Positions 51,930-63,256 of a stretch of DNA of 64,000 nt are shown one piece after another (the stretch's first letter is position 1; every line of letters starts with the position of its first letter). Source of the stretch: Ligula intestinalis (lineage: Eukaryota > Platyhelminthes > Cestoda > Diphyllobothriidea > Diphyllobothriidae); assembly GCA_036362985.1 (NCBI GenBank), contig JAYGXS010000004.1:5501440-5565439 (forward strand), read 5' to 3'. A model generated the notes under the pieces. That model was given only the letters and a program-made list of their open reading frames with translations, had not been told where the DNA came from and ran no database searches. Position numbers and translations under genes: made by a program.

Positions 51930-54588
51930 TTCGGGTGAAGACACAACAGTTGTCAGGTAGTCAAAATAGTAATAAAACATCACTACTTACTAATCACAAG
52001 TAGAATAATGTAATGTGTTTCGTTACGTAAGAGACGTATTACGCTGTTATTGGTACATGTCAAGTCTGCTCTTAAATGAATCAAAATAGGTGGAGAGGAC
52101 AACTTCTTCGGGAAGGGCGTTCCACGCAGGAACTACTCTGTTGCGGAATAGGAGCTTTCGTCCGTCGATCCTTGCTTGGCCGGGGCATATTTTAAGAGGA
52201 TAACCGTGCAAAGTTGACGTATTAGTCAGAATTAATAAATCACCGGGGAAGAAGCAGCAATCCAGATTATTTATAATAGGGAATGTAAGAAGAAAGTCCT
52301 CGCAAAGTTGTCTGTAGAAAATGGGAAATAGATCGAGGGTTGACAGTCTGCTTTCATAGGGCTGTTTTCCCAGACCTTTAACCATTTTTGTCGCTCGCCT
52401 CTGGACCTTCTCTAAAACTGTACATTCTTTGGCAGTCCATGAACTCCATAAATGTATGGTGAATTCCATGTGCGGCTCAACGAAGCTTCCAAATATTTTA
52501 GAAAAGCTGTCTTTTTCAAACTCCATAGAGGCTGGTCTAGTCAGCTGTAATATAGATCTGGCCGACTTTACCGCCTTCGTTCATTTCAGCCTTGGTTTAA
52601 GCGGAGAAGCAATCCACGAACTCAAGTCCTTCCGACTCTCAATTTGTTGTAGCAGTGTACCGTTTAAGGAATTGACCTTCGGGCTGGATACTCTAAAACG
52701 GCCGATTTGAAGAAATTTACATTTATTAACATTGAAAGGCATTAGTAAATGCTTTGGCCAGTGCTCCAATTTGTACAAGTTAGCTAGCAGATGATTTTTA
52801 ATTTGCCAGATTTTGGACAACTTTCCAAAATTTAATGTCGTCAGCAAACGAGGTGACATTACGGTCTATGTCCCTGACACAGTCGTTGATAAAAACAAGG
52901 AATAATGTGGGACCTAAAAATGAGCCCTGTGGGACGCCATTCGCCGTAGGTGCCACGAGGTCTGCTAGCGACCGACTTGCACTCTCAGGGAGGTTCCTGT
53001 TAAGAAGTTGTGAATCCATAGGAAGAGGGTCCCGCAAACGCCTCTGCTGCGCAGTTTATGTAGGAGGCGTTGGGGAGGGACGGTGTCGAACGTCTTTTTG
53101 AAGTTAATGTACAGGGTGTGCACGAAGTCTGGGTACATAGGGGATAAATACATACCTTTAGAACAATTTTATTTAATTATAATTTTAAGAAATTATATTT
53201 TTAATATGATTTCCATTATTTGCAATGCATAATTCGATGTGCCTTGCTAAATTCTCGTGAACTCGATTGAATGGGTGTACATTGCCGTCGATTTCAGCCC
53301 ACTGACTGATAATGCGTTCTCTCAAGTGGTTTAGATCTGCAATCCTCATTGAGTAAACGTTCTCTTTTAACATACCCCAGAAAAAGAAATCAAGAGGAGA
53401 AAGGTCTGGTGAACGAGGGGACCACTCCACATGACCTCTTCTTCCAATCCAGTGAGGAAAAGTCCCATTCAGCCAATCTCTAACATTTGTAGCAAAATCA
53501 GCAGGGGCTCCATCCTGCCGAAACCAATCCGATAGTCCCTCGCCTAGGCGGTCAATTTGAGGCATTAATTTGTCTCTCAACATGTTCAGATAAGTTCATC
53601 AAAGAAGAAGGGTCTTAGCACATGAGCTATCCACAAACCACACCACACCATCACCTTTTGGCAGCCTTGCTGCTTGGATGGATCCATCCAATGTGGATTG
53701 TCTGGAGACCAGTATTAAAGATTCTGTCTGTTGACTTCACCATTAACATAAAATAAAGCTTCATCACTGAACAGCATAAGGTAGTTAGAAAATTGATATT
53801 TTCATCCAATTTATCTGAAAATCATTCGCACATATGCATTCGTCTATCGGGGTCGTCTTCATTTAAGTGATGCAATACCTGTAATTTGTACGGATGGAAC
53901 TTCTGCTCTACCAGGATTTTGTGGATAGTTGACCTTGGAACAACCAACTCATGGATGCCCGACGAAGTGATTTCTTTGGGCTAGCAGCAATCTTGGCCAT
54001 GATAACCTCTTTCGCTTTGTCTGAAGTCTTTGACCGCCCGAAACGGAGTTTGTCCAAGACACTGCCTGTTTCTTTAAACTTCCTGACCAATTTCTCGACG
54101 GCAGTAAAATAAATAGGTTGCCGATCAGGGTGTCGAAGGGTAAATTAATCGGCAATTTTGCCCTAAGACCATCCTTCTCGTCCACTTAAGAGTACCAACT
54201 CGATTCTTTCTTCTTTAGACAGAGCCATCATTAGATGTGGGGAGCCTAAGCGTTGTTGACTAATCATGGGACTCTGCCGTCCCAACAAAAATAACATCAA
54301 TAAATAAAATATTAAAATGCCTATGCACCCAGACGGTGGGACACCCTGTACGTGGCATGCGCCATTTCGCCCTCGTCACGTGTTTTGGTCCAGCTATCAA
54401 GTGAAAAGATTAGATTCATAAGACAGGACCTACCACTGCAAAAACTTTTTTTGAACTCGAAAATGTGATTCTATTACAGGAACTACATCAACGCCTTCTT
54501 GATAATTTTTTTCAATGGTTTTGCAACAAATGGAGGTAAGACTCACCGGCCTGTAATTATTTGTGGACGCTCGGCTTCCACTCGTGAC
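51930..54588 (-). pseudogene. LINE family 2 reverse transcriptase, split by a DNA transposon
   Basis: Minus strand. From 54588: SGSRASTNNYRPVSLTSICC, a decayed stretch, then the split frame MAHA/TYINFKKTFDTVP (motif A, with Asp replaced by Asn), NGVPQGSFLGPTLFLVFIND (motif B), TSFADDIKFWKVVQN (motif C intact), FNVNKCKFLQIGR, then FVEPHMEFTIHLWSSWTAKE, KVQRRATKMVKGLG, ESRLSTLDLFPIFYRQLCED and the end FKSRLDMYQ at 52047. Several frameshifts. The element at 53112-54348 interrupts it. CR1/Jockey-like by motif order. Confidence 0.88.
53112..54348 (-). mobile_element. Tc1/mariner-superfamily transposon with TIRs, nested in LINE
   Basis: 1237 bp between TA dinucleotides (53110-53111 and 54349-54350). 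TIRs of about 26 bp: CAGGGTGTGCACGAAGTCTG on the left and CAGGGTGTCCCACCGTCTGG reading in from the right. The minus strand encodes an interrupted transposase: the helix-turn-helix part LVRKFKETGSVLDKLRFGRS-like at 54090-53910, catalytic blocks FSDEALFYVNGEVN (53790-53750 area), RQDGAPADF (second Asp) and RSPDLSPLDFFFWG (third Asp), with stops and frameshifts between. The type (DUF4817-like HTH plus DDE_3) is common in arthropods and other invertebrates. Cannot move by itself. Confidence 0.9.
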
Positions 54589-54980
54589 CTGAAATTTCGG
54601 ATTCCGGTTTGAATGCATCATCAGAGACAATCATATAGGAGCGTGCTAGAGACACAAGATGCGCGGTATTTATAGTCTGTAGTGGTCATGCGACCATAGG
54701 CGTAGTAAAGTAAGCAGCTTTCCTGATCGTCGCTTGGGGTCATGGTTGACCTGATGATGGCCTGGCAGTCAGCTATCGGGTCGTTAATGGCCACGAGTTC
54801 AGCATTCGTATTGAATGTTGGTGTTATAATCACCCAACAATTAGGTTTGCAGTCATCGAAATAATTGCCGGCCCGTGCCCGCTCCACATCCCTCTTTACC
54901 CTTTTCAGACAAAATCTCATTATGTAATGTTGGAACGGCCGATCACTGCACTTTTGATTAACTGCAGGCATGAAAAGCAT
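54589..54980 (-). mobile_element. PLE-like terminal sequence, type E
   Basis: The minus strand carries CTGATGA, a helix of the GGAUUC-AAACCG-GAAUCC kind (one mismatch), GAAA and UUUC at 54591-54624, with UGUCU upstream and AGGUC downstream (4 bp of helix I). The rest up to 54980 is an open but unrecognised minus frame of 119 codons. It abuts the LINE fragment directly. Confidence 0.45.
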
Positions 54981-55224
54981 GACCCTCTACTGAGCCCACA
55001 TGCCACGATATGCGTGAGGTCGCGTGATTGCGTTCCTCGCGTGCTTTTGGGGCAAGCCACATGTTTGTATCTCATGGCCTTTAAGCACGTGCGCACCAGA
55101 GCATGTCAAAGGCCGGTTAGGTTTTTAGTGGACGTGTGTTCTTCTTCTCTCTGTCCTAAGTGTCGATTTACCCTTTAAGACCGATTATCAAAGGATCTAG
55201 TGGCGGTGACTGTATAGGCCACTG

Positions 55225-55385
55225 TCACATCCGGACCAGGCGGCCTCATGGCTGGACCGCAGACTCCAGACCCGGCTCGCTTAAGCCTGGACTGCACCCG
55301 TCTGAGAGTCAAATTTCTTCTCACAATACTCTACGCCTGCAATTAATTAAACTATTCACAACACTCTGGCTTCCCATGTTTATAT
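55225..55385 (-). repeat. dispersed repeat R1, partial inverted copy
   Basis: TTAAACTATTCACAACACTC and TGGCTTCCCATG are the reverse of 6290-6340; TCCGGACCAGGCGGCC area resembles the middle of R1. Confidence 0.5.
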
Positions 55386-55629
55386 GTGTGGTCTGAACAC
55401 AAAACAATCTGATATTTAGTCACGTCGGGGTTATAAGTGCATTATCTAGGATAGAAGTATAGCAAGTGTTATAAACGGTGGCAGCGAATTGTTCAGTATC
55501 ATAACTTGACGCCTGATTGTTGCCTTTAAACTGTGTGCAACTCCAACTCCATATGGAATGAGAATGTGGCTGACAACTTCACTACCATATGAGGCAGTTA
55601 CGCGGAGATTTGATGCGAACCCTCCGTAT

Positions 55630-56040
55630 CGTGCGTGGCTTAGCATGCGCTCTCATGTGTGACGACTTCTTCGACCTTGCCACTAAAACTAATCTCCGGG
55701 GGCATCCCTTCAAATTGCATGCGCCCCAAGGACGATTGGATGTGAAGAAGTATTTTTTCTCTAATTAGGTCGTAGACCCGCGGAATAACCTTCCCGAGGC
55801 GATTGTTATATCCCAATCTGTGGAAACATTCAAACACCGACTTGATATACATATGCTATAGCACAACGTGAAATGTGTTACAAATTAACCTTGAAACACC
55901 ATTGCACAATGTGGTGTTCTATATTTTCCTGACTGAATACTTGTTAAAATTGCTTATAATTCTTGAGATATTGATGTGACAAATAGGGAGTTCAAAGGCG
56001 CAAGCCTATTTTTTCCTCAAATATACTGATGACTGACTAC
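55630..56040 (+). pseudogene. LINE family 3 C-terminus and 3' tail
   Basis: The plus strand reads DDFFDLATKTNLRGHPFKLH, RLDVKKYFFSN, a stop (TAG where Arg is usual), VVDPRNNLPEAIVISQSVET and FKHRLDIHML then stop. The 3' tail contains AGGGAGTTCAAAGG, as in the tails at 39940 and 40590. Confidence 0.75.
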
Positions 56041-56289
56041 TTTCGAGACCTCCACTAGTTCGAAGAGATCACGTTGTAATTTCGTGGGATTATTGTCTTT
56101 ATTCATTACCCCCTGCAGTAGACGAACCATGGCCGAATATATGGCAAGGTGACTTCTCTCAAATGAGAGTAGAGACATCACAACTATACTGGGGTCTTCT
56201 ACTCTCCGGGGATGTCACTGACGACTGGAATACATTTAAGGCTGGTTGTTGCATCTAATGCGCAGTCATTGTCCACTTTCACTGCCCAG

Positions 56290-57475
56290 GGTATCTAGCC
56301 AACCTCCATGGCTGAAAAGAGATATCGAAAGAGAGATCAATAAAAAGGAACCTAATGAAGAAGTTTCGCATCATAAGCCGCAACAAAGATTTTGAACAGT
56401 ACAAAATCCAGCGAAACAAGGTGAAAATAATGGTTTTCAAAGCACGACTGGACTTTGAGAGCGTTTAATTTGTCGAGCTGTCAATAATCCAAACTTGCTA
56501 TACATTTCCTTCAGAAAAAGCACACGCAAAAGGAATTCGATTCCTGTTATGCAAAATTATGATGGTCTCGAAATCTCCGACTATAAAAACAAAGCAGAAT
56601 ATTTTGCTGAGTTCTTTCAGTCGTTTTTCACCATAGAACCTCCCTTCGTCGCAATTGTAGACGAGATCTTGAGAGCACCAAATATTGAGGATATTTTGTT
56701 TGGAGAAGAGATGATTTTCCACGAAATTAAAAGCTTGAAGGAATGTAATTCTCCGGGTCCAGATGGAATTCCTGCCAAATTGCTCAAGGAATTTGCTAGA
56801 GAGTTATCTAAACCGCTTTCCCTGATGTGCCAGAAATCGTTTGATACTGGAATACTTCCTCCGGACTGGAAATTAGCGCATGTTGCACCACTTTACAAAA
56901 GCGGTAGTCGTGCATCTGCGAACAACTACAGACACGTGATTCTGACCTCCATATGCTGCAAAGTAATAGCGAAGATCATCAAAAAGCAATTGATGATATA
57001 TTGTGAAACTCACAATATTTTGTCGACTGTGCAATTGGGATTTCATTGGGATAGGTCATGTGTAACAAACTTGCTTTATACGATGCAAAGCTAGACGAGG
57101 GTAATTGATTCAAATGAAACCGTACATGCAGCCTTCTTTGATTTCCGGAAGGCCTTCGACAGTATTCCACACCAATGTCTCCTGCATAAGTCGAGACTGA
57201 TGGGTATCGGAGGCAGACATTTTACGTATATTGAGAATTTCCTATCTGGTTGTTCCCAAATGGTGTGTGTAGGACGACAAAAATCAAGGCCGACAGTCAT
57301 CGAGAGTGGAGTCCCTCAAGGTTCAGTACTCAAACCCACCCTCTTTCTCTTGTTCGTTAATGATTGCGTACAGGAAGTGGACTGCGAATGTGCCGTGTTT
57401 GCAGATTATGTAAAAATATGGAAGGTCATCAAGTGTGCTGCTGATGAATACGTAAATAATTATATTTTATATTTT
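56290..57475 (+). pseudogene. LINE reverse transcriptase with mutated catalytic motif
   Basis: From about 56495: FFQSFFTIEPPFVAIVD, SPGPDGIPAKLLKEFAREL, PDWKLAHVAPLYKSGSRASA, NNYRHVILTSICCKVI (RT fingers), a TAG at 57092, then AAFFDFRKAFDSIPHQCLLH (motif A, Asp present), SGVPQGSVLKPTLFLLFVND (motif B) and CAVFADYVKIWKVIK (motif C, FADD changed to FADY). The connection and 3' end are missing after 57475. Same broad family as 51930-54588. Confidence 0.88.
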
Positions 57476-58229
57476 AGGCCCAGAGGGCCTCGTCATTGCT
57501 ATCTTAGTGCTGTGGAAAAATAAATATAAAGTTGATAAATGCTGCTCTTCGTGAACAACCACATAGGCAGCGGGAGCGCTAAGTAGTGTTGGCGGATATA
57601 ATTCATACCCGCAAACATATCGTCGTTTTAAAATAGGAGTCAACACTCACTTAAAACGCATGGTGAACTAAGGAGGAAGCAGTGCAAAAACTCCTACCAT
57701 TAAAACGGGGACAGAGTTCAGGGGAACTCCGATTAAAAAGAAAACAAAACGTAGGCGAAAAAACTGCTTCTGTAAAATTAAGGAGGTTGATTGATAGGAT
57801 TAATTGTAGTACAATGAGACAAGACTGCTGATGAGAACGTATGAGGGTTGGAAACGGTTATTTTCAATTGGAGAAATCAAATAGCAGCAGAGGCTGTCGT
57901 TCACCACTGTAACACCGCTTGACTGGCTTCATGATCAACTATCAAGGATGTGAGACCGGAAAAGGCCATCGCGGACAACAGGGTCGACAAGATGAGGGAA
58001 CGGCAGAGGTCACGTGATTATCACCGAAAAACCGGAGATGTGACCTTCTGGACCGCGGACTCCAGCGACGAGCTGGCGAAAATAGCAGAACCACCGTGAG
58101 CACGATAAGAGAACATGAAGTCCATCGTCAGGGTTGTAAAACGGAGAATGGAGAAAATGGCAATGATGACTAGACAGAGACGGGAACGAAAAATCGTTAC
58201 AAATATCACTTTATAGAGGAAGAAATAGA
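57476..58229. other. unassigned between two LINE remnants
   Basis: No coding content recognised; AT-rich with ordinary composition. Confidence 0.35.
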
Positions 58230-59530
58230 AATATATGGAAAACAATGTAATATAAATATAACCACCTCAAATACCAGGAGGAACTTTTTCAAAGTCCAAA
58301 AGTTGTGTGTTTGGGGAGGAGACAGATAACAAGGACCTTATATCTTCCGAAGTTAAGTGTTTACGTAATTTGCCTTTAAAAACTGCTAAGTTAGACGACA
58401 GCCTCATTTCAAGGGGAATATTATTCCAGAGGAAGACATATTTGGAGGCAAAGAAGCGAGAATGGTTCGATGTGGAGCTAAAGAGGGTGTTATAATCCTG
58501 GAGGAATTACTTGTGGCATAAGTTGTATCTGCGGGAATAAGAGTGTCGATTCCTGGGAGGTGAGGGGTAGGGTTTACACGAAAAAGGAAGCAGAGGCCCG
58601 CTTCGAGTCTTCTGACCCAAATAAATGTCATGTTTGCTAACTGACATCTCTTCGCATAAGAAGAAGTGGATCGAAGAAGAGCGAATATTTTGCGAGTAAA
58701 CACCCTCTGTACATTTTCAACCTAACCGTGGTCAGAAGCATTCATTAGACCAAAGAGGGGACAGCAGTATTCTGGGATGGGTAGAATATACATGCGATAA
58801 AGTTTCAACTTTATTTCCAGCAGGGAGAAATTATGTGATATAAAACCACATATCTATGCAGCCTTCAAAGATATTCGATCCACATGAGGCGACAATGCTA
58901 GTTTATTTGTTTAGCTTAGACCTTAGTCTTTTATAGTGGATTGTTCTAAAAGTGGACTATTTGGAAAGACTTGTGGACGAGGACGCTTGGCGGGACCGAA
59001 ACACATGAAGCTACACTTTGATAAAGAGGATTCCATCTGCCAGGTAGCACTCCAACGAGAGAGTGAAAGCAGGTCCGCGTTTATTTTACCAACGCATATA
59101 TTAGCTGTGTCCTTAGAAAATGAGTATATATGCATTTTAGGTCGTCTGCATAAATGAGATCGTGTGAATTATTCAGAAAAGTCGAAATTTCATTAATTTA
59201 TAGAAGGAAGATTAAAGGACCCGATACAGTGCCTTGAAAAACGCCACTCGTGATAAGCTGAGCAGTGGAGTAAAAATTACCTACTAAGACCTTCTGGCTG
59301 CGGTTAGAGATGTAGGAGCCAACGAAGTCGAGGAGAGGAGGACGGATGCCAACGGCTTCCAATTTTACAAGAAGCCGTCTGTGCGGTACCTTGTCAAAGG
59401 CCTTGCTCAGGTCAAAGTAGAAAACAACTATGGATTCCCGGTCGTTACGGAGGGACGTGACGTGGTTAAGACAAGCTAAGTGAAACGTCTTGCATGATCG
59501 CCCGGGTAGAAAACCATGCCGTGAGTAGCT
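58230..59530 (-). pseudogene. LINE family 4 reverse transcriptase, near-complete motifs
   Basis: Minus strand from 59525: RHGFLPGRSCKTFHLACLNH, VVFYFDLSKAFDKVPHRRLL (motif A intact), VGIRPPLLDFVGSYISNRSQ, SGVFQGTVSGPLIFLL (motif B, Pro-Gln changed to Phe-Gln), one TAA, then SHDLIYADDLKCIY (motif C intact), a frameshift, TANICVGKINADLLSLSRW, and at the C-terminus TRKIFALLRSTSSYAKRCQL and RRLEAGLCFLFRVN. Ends KHTTFGL-like at about 58300. Two lesions in the catalytic half only, so relatively young. Confidence 0.85.
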
Positions 59531-59544
59531 TAAAAGCTTGGTTT

Positions 59545-60843
59545 AATATAATTTTTATTATGCCACTTTACAGGCAATTGTAAAGCATTGGTAATGCACC
59601 TCTTGGGTGCCTCCCAAAACCTCGAAGACCGGAAAAAACCTAAAACAAACTACCTATGTTGCAGTTAGCATTGGTTTTACTTCAGGTTTTGTGTTTTGGC
59701 AATACTGGGCGAGATAGGGAGTTTGTTTCAAGGGAAAAAAGCCTGACTTCCAAGGTATGATACAAACGGAATATATGTACAGTTGTCAGCTGAGTTGACA
59801 CATCAGCAGGAGAAATGTTGCACATCGTTTAAGGACATTAGTTCCAGACGGAGAGGGTTGGCACAAGAACAGAGTGCTCTCAGCCTTCCTTCAATGGTTG
59901 TCCGCAAAAGTTGCGCGCTATCGGCTGAAGGGTTAGCAGACTGCGGGCTGCTGCTTCAGCAGCATTGTCTTCAGTATGAAGCTTGGCGGGGTTCAAAGTC
60001 CACGAACGCCCTCAGAGTGAAAGAGAGATTCCACCGAGTCAGCATTCAAAATTCGTGAAAAATGTCCTGAATGTAGAAAACTAGTTATAGCTCTCTTAAA
60101 CATAGGGTAGCTTTGCTGGGTTTTAATATTTTGGACAACTTATTCCAGATTGATATGGCGTTTGCTGAAAAGAATTGCCGGTACTTAACTGTACGTGCCA
60201 TAGGAAGAAATAAAAATACGTCTCGATGACTGGCGCGTCGAGAGTGCTCAAGCTGCCTTATTGTACTGAGAGGATTAAAGGTTTGACTATTCAACAGTTT
60301 AAACAGTCAAAATAGACCCTTCTGCAATCTACGAAGCCACAGGGGATCCGGCTTTGTAAGTTCGCAACTTTGTTGGTAGGCTAAATTACGGTGTTCTGTA
60401 GTGAAAACTCTTCTAGTGAAGAAGTGCTGCACCGATTCTATTTTCTTCCGTTCAATAGTGCGCAGAAGACTGAATAGGGGTGAGTAGTATTCAAGACTAG
60501 GTCTCACGTACATATTATAAAGGCTAGTTTTAACCCTTTTGTCTTAAACTTTCTAAGGATAAATCCGGTTGTTCGGCGTGCTTTCGAGACTATCAGGACA
60601 CAGTGCTCTGACAAATTAAGACCATTAGAGTAGGATATGCCCAAATCTTTGATAACTCCTGGGACATTTAGTTCTTGGCCGTCAATGCTTAATTCCGGTT
60701 GATGATCGTCGCCAACAACCATGAGGGAACATTTGTGCCATGAAAGGGTGAGGCGCCATGTGCAGCACCACTGGGCGAAGGCCTGAAGATCCTTTTTTAT
60801 CAGCTCGAACACGATGTTGCGATCTGTCGGTTTATATCGATAA
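59545..60843 (-). pseudogene. LINE family 1, copy 3: RT C-terminus and 3' UTR
   Basis: Closely similar to copy 2 with a few frameshifts: TWRLTLSWHKCSLMVVGDDH (60812 onward), YVRPSLEYYSPLFSLLRTIE, RQLEHSRRASHRDVFLFLPM. The 5' break lies at about 60843, shortly after the YKPTDR segment. The 3' UTR is 59550-60080. Confidence 0.88.
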
Positions 60844-61643
60844 GCAACTCTTAACGATAACGATAACGACCTTGGCGCGCAACTCGATTTTCCGCAGCTA
60901 AGTGAATTTTCAAATTTTAATAGGATTTATCGTATTCTGTCGACTTTATTGGTATAACTGTTGTTCATAATTAAAATTTCTAACCCCTTAGCCACTCCAC
61001 AAACTGGTGGTCGTTTTCTTAGACTATAGGTGAAAATATACAGTTTTCTACTGTTTGTAGAGGTTATATCACCATATATATACAAAATGTCTTGGCAAAT
61101 ACACAATGGAAAACTTTCTAAGGTAGTCTAACTGCTAGTAAGTGATTTACAAGATTATTCTAATGGAAAAATTGTCGAAACCGGTATATGAGGATGACGA
61201 TGAAGATTACAAATGATACAACTCATTAAGATCCTTCACGGTCCTAGCCGGCAGTAGTCAAGCAGTCGATTTGCCAAAGGATGACTCCGTGAAGATCAGG
61301 GTCCAAGTTCGTTGTGCCGCGCTTGTGTAAATTGAGGAAATTATCGTTTGCAAATTGTTGTTGGATTCTCCTGAGCCCGGGAATGATCACCAGAGAGGTG
61401 TCGTTGAAGGGCAAAATAAACAGCGGCAGGTGAGGAGAGAATTGAGCTGTGGAGTGTGTTTAGCAAGACAGTTGCTGGCACGCGTCAAAACCGAAAATGT
61501 GCTTGTGTGTTATATTTTGTTTGAACAAAATTGGTTATTGATAGGTTTAAAATACGTACATGTTGAGCCAAGAGCCCATATAACTCCTCCACCAGAGCGT
61601 TGGTGGGTTACAAACGCTCGACAAAAGAGGATTTACAAAAAGG
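60844..61643. other. possible 3' LTR / UTR of the Gypsy element
   Basis: Begins after the LINE break with GATAACGATAACGA repeats. It lies immediately downstream (minus strand) of the Gypsy integrase stop, so it should include that element's 3' LTR, but the 5' LTR is not in the window and boundaries cannot be set. Confidence 0.35.
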
Positions 61644-63256
61644 TTAAACAAAAAAGTCTCGCAAGTTGGTAGGAAAACGAGCATGTCTACCAGAACGAGT
61701 GCAAGGGGGGGAAGGCGTGGGAGGGGGGCTGAGAGGGGTGGGGGTAGGTTCGGATGGGGAGGGTGGCGTTGGGCTGTGGGCAGCAGGTGGAGTGCAGGGC
61801 GAAGGTGCCGTGGAAGTGGACGGACCCGGTGCTGGTGTCGTGCATTCAACGTAGGCCGACTTCAGTCTGTCGATGGAGACCTTATCAGTAGCATCAGCCT
61901 TTTGGATGACAAAATATTTGTCCTTCCGTTCAAGCACTTTGAAGGGACCATCGTATGGTGGACAAAAGGCCCTGCGAACTGCGTCGTGCCGGACAAACAT
62001 GAATGGGGTTATGTGCAAGTCGTCGTGCACGAAAACGCGTCGAGGTGTCGCGCGTGTGGGGGTCGGGCGCACTGCGACCATTCGTTGCTGCAGCTGTTGC
62101 ATGAAGTTGTTCGTAGCGTCAGGGGTGACGGGGGAATACTGCACGAGCTCACCAGGTAAACGGAGGGACGTGCCGTAAACGAGATCGGCGGCAGTGCATT
62201 GAATGTCTTCCTTAACAGTTGAGCGAATGTCAAGGAGGACGAATGGCAGGTTGTCGCTCCAGTTGTGCGGGGCAGGTTGAGACATCAGCGCCGACTTCAA
62301 CTGACGGTGAAGGCATTCCACGAGGCCGTTTGATGCGTGGTGATAGGCAGTGGTGGTGATATGCGAGCACCCGAACCGTTTGGTGAACTCACGGAAGAGT
62401 GCAGATGTAAACTGGCTTCCGCGGTCAGTGGTGAGTGTAGCTGGAACACCGAAGTTGACTATCCAGTGCGTAAGGAAAACCATGGTAATATTCTCTGCCG
62501 AGGTGTCCGAGATGGGAACGGCGATGGGCCATCGTGTGCAACGATCAACAGCGATCAGAGTGTGCGTGAAATGGCGAGATGGGGGTGAGGGTCCGTCTAA
62601 ATCCATGTGGATGTGTTGAAAACGGGCGTCGGGAACCGCGAACGTGCTGGGAGGTTAAGCGGTGTGTCGTTGGACCTTCTTCGTTTGACAGGCTAAGAAC
62701 TGTCTGGTCCAGGTCGAAATGTCGGTGCTCATCTTTGGCCAGACGAAACGGGCTGCGATGAGTTTGCGGCCGGCACGAACAACGGGGTGGGATAGCGAGT
62801 GGAAGTGGTCGAAAACAACCTTCCGGTAGGATTGGGGTACTATAGGACAAAGGGTACCTGTAAAAAAATCACACACGATAGAGCCTGGTGCCGTGGGGAG
62901 GGGAGGGGAGCCTCACGCAGCTGAAGCAAAGAAGACGCAAGCATTTCAATGATGGAGTCATCAAGCGCCTGCGCTTCCATAAGCTTCGCTTGGTCTAACG
63001 TGGTGATAAGAGCATTGACCTCTGGACGGGACAAGGTATCAGCAGCGATATTCTCATTACCGTGGACATAGCGTATGGCTGAGGTGACTTGAGAGATGTA
63101 GTCAAGGTGACGTACTTCACGTGGCGAATATCGATCTGGCTTAGCTTTGAAGGCGTAAGTGAGAGGTTTGTGATCCATGTGGACCTGGAAAGCTCTCCCC
63201 TCCAACAGGTGGCGAAAATGTCGGATGCCTAGGTAAATTGCGAGAAGTTCACGCTA
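61644..63256 (-). pseudogene. Gypsy LTR-retrotransposon: RNase H, zinc finger and integrase
   Basis: Minus strand. 63205-62880: RNase H C-terminal part (MDHKPLTYAFKAKPDRYSPR, HGNENIAADTLSRP). 62876-62655: integrase H2C2 region (HFHSLSHPVVRAGRKL, then FLACQTKKV where the first Cys is Phe). 62606-61644: a 320-codon open frame with the integrase core; Asp2 (DLDGP), Asp61 (TTDRGSQF) and Glu97 (SNGLVECLHRQ) give the D,D(35)E pattern intact. It continues with YDGPFKVLERKDKYFVIQ and a Pro/Ser/Thr-rich tail ending RFPTNLRDFFV. The element is cut at 63256, where LINE sequence in the other orientation begins. Gag, protease and RT are absent. Confidence 0.9.

Noticed and set aside
53185..54235. A host gene derived from a transposase (domestication)
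   Set aside because: Frame is broken by stops and shifts, and TIRs and TA flanks are intact, as expected of an ordinary dead transposon.
61666..62178. Plus-strand frames rich in Gly and Arg
   Set aside because: Antisense shadows of the Gypsy integrase and its proline-rich tail.
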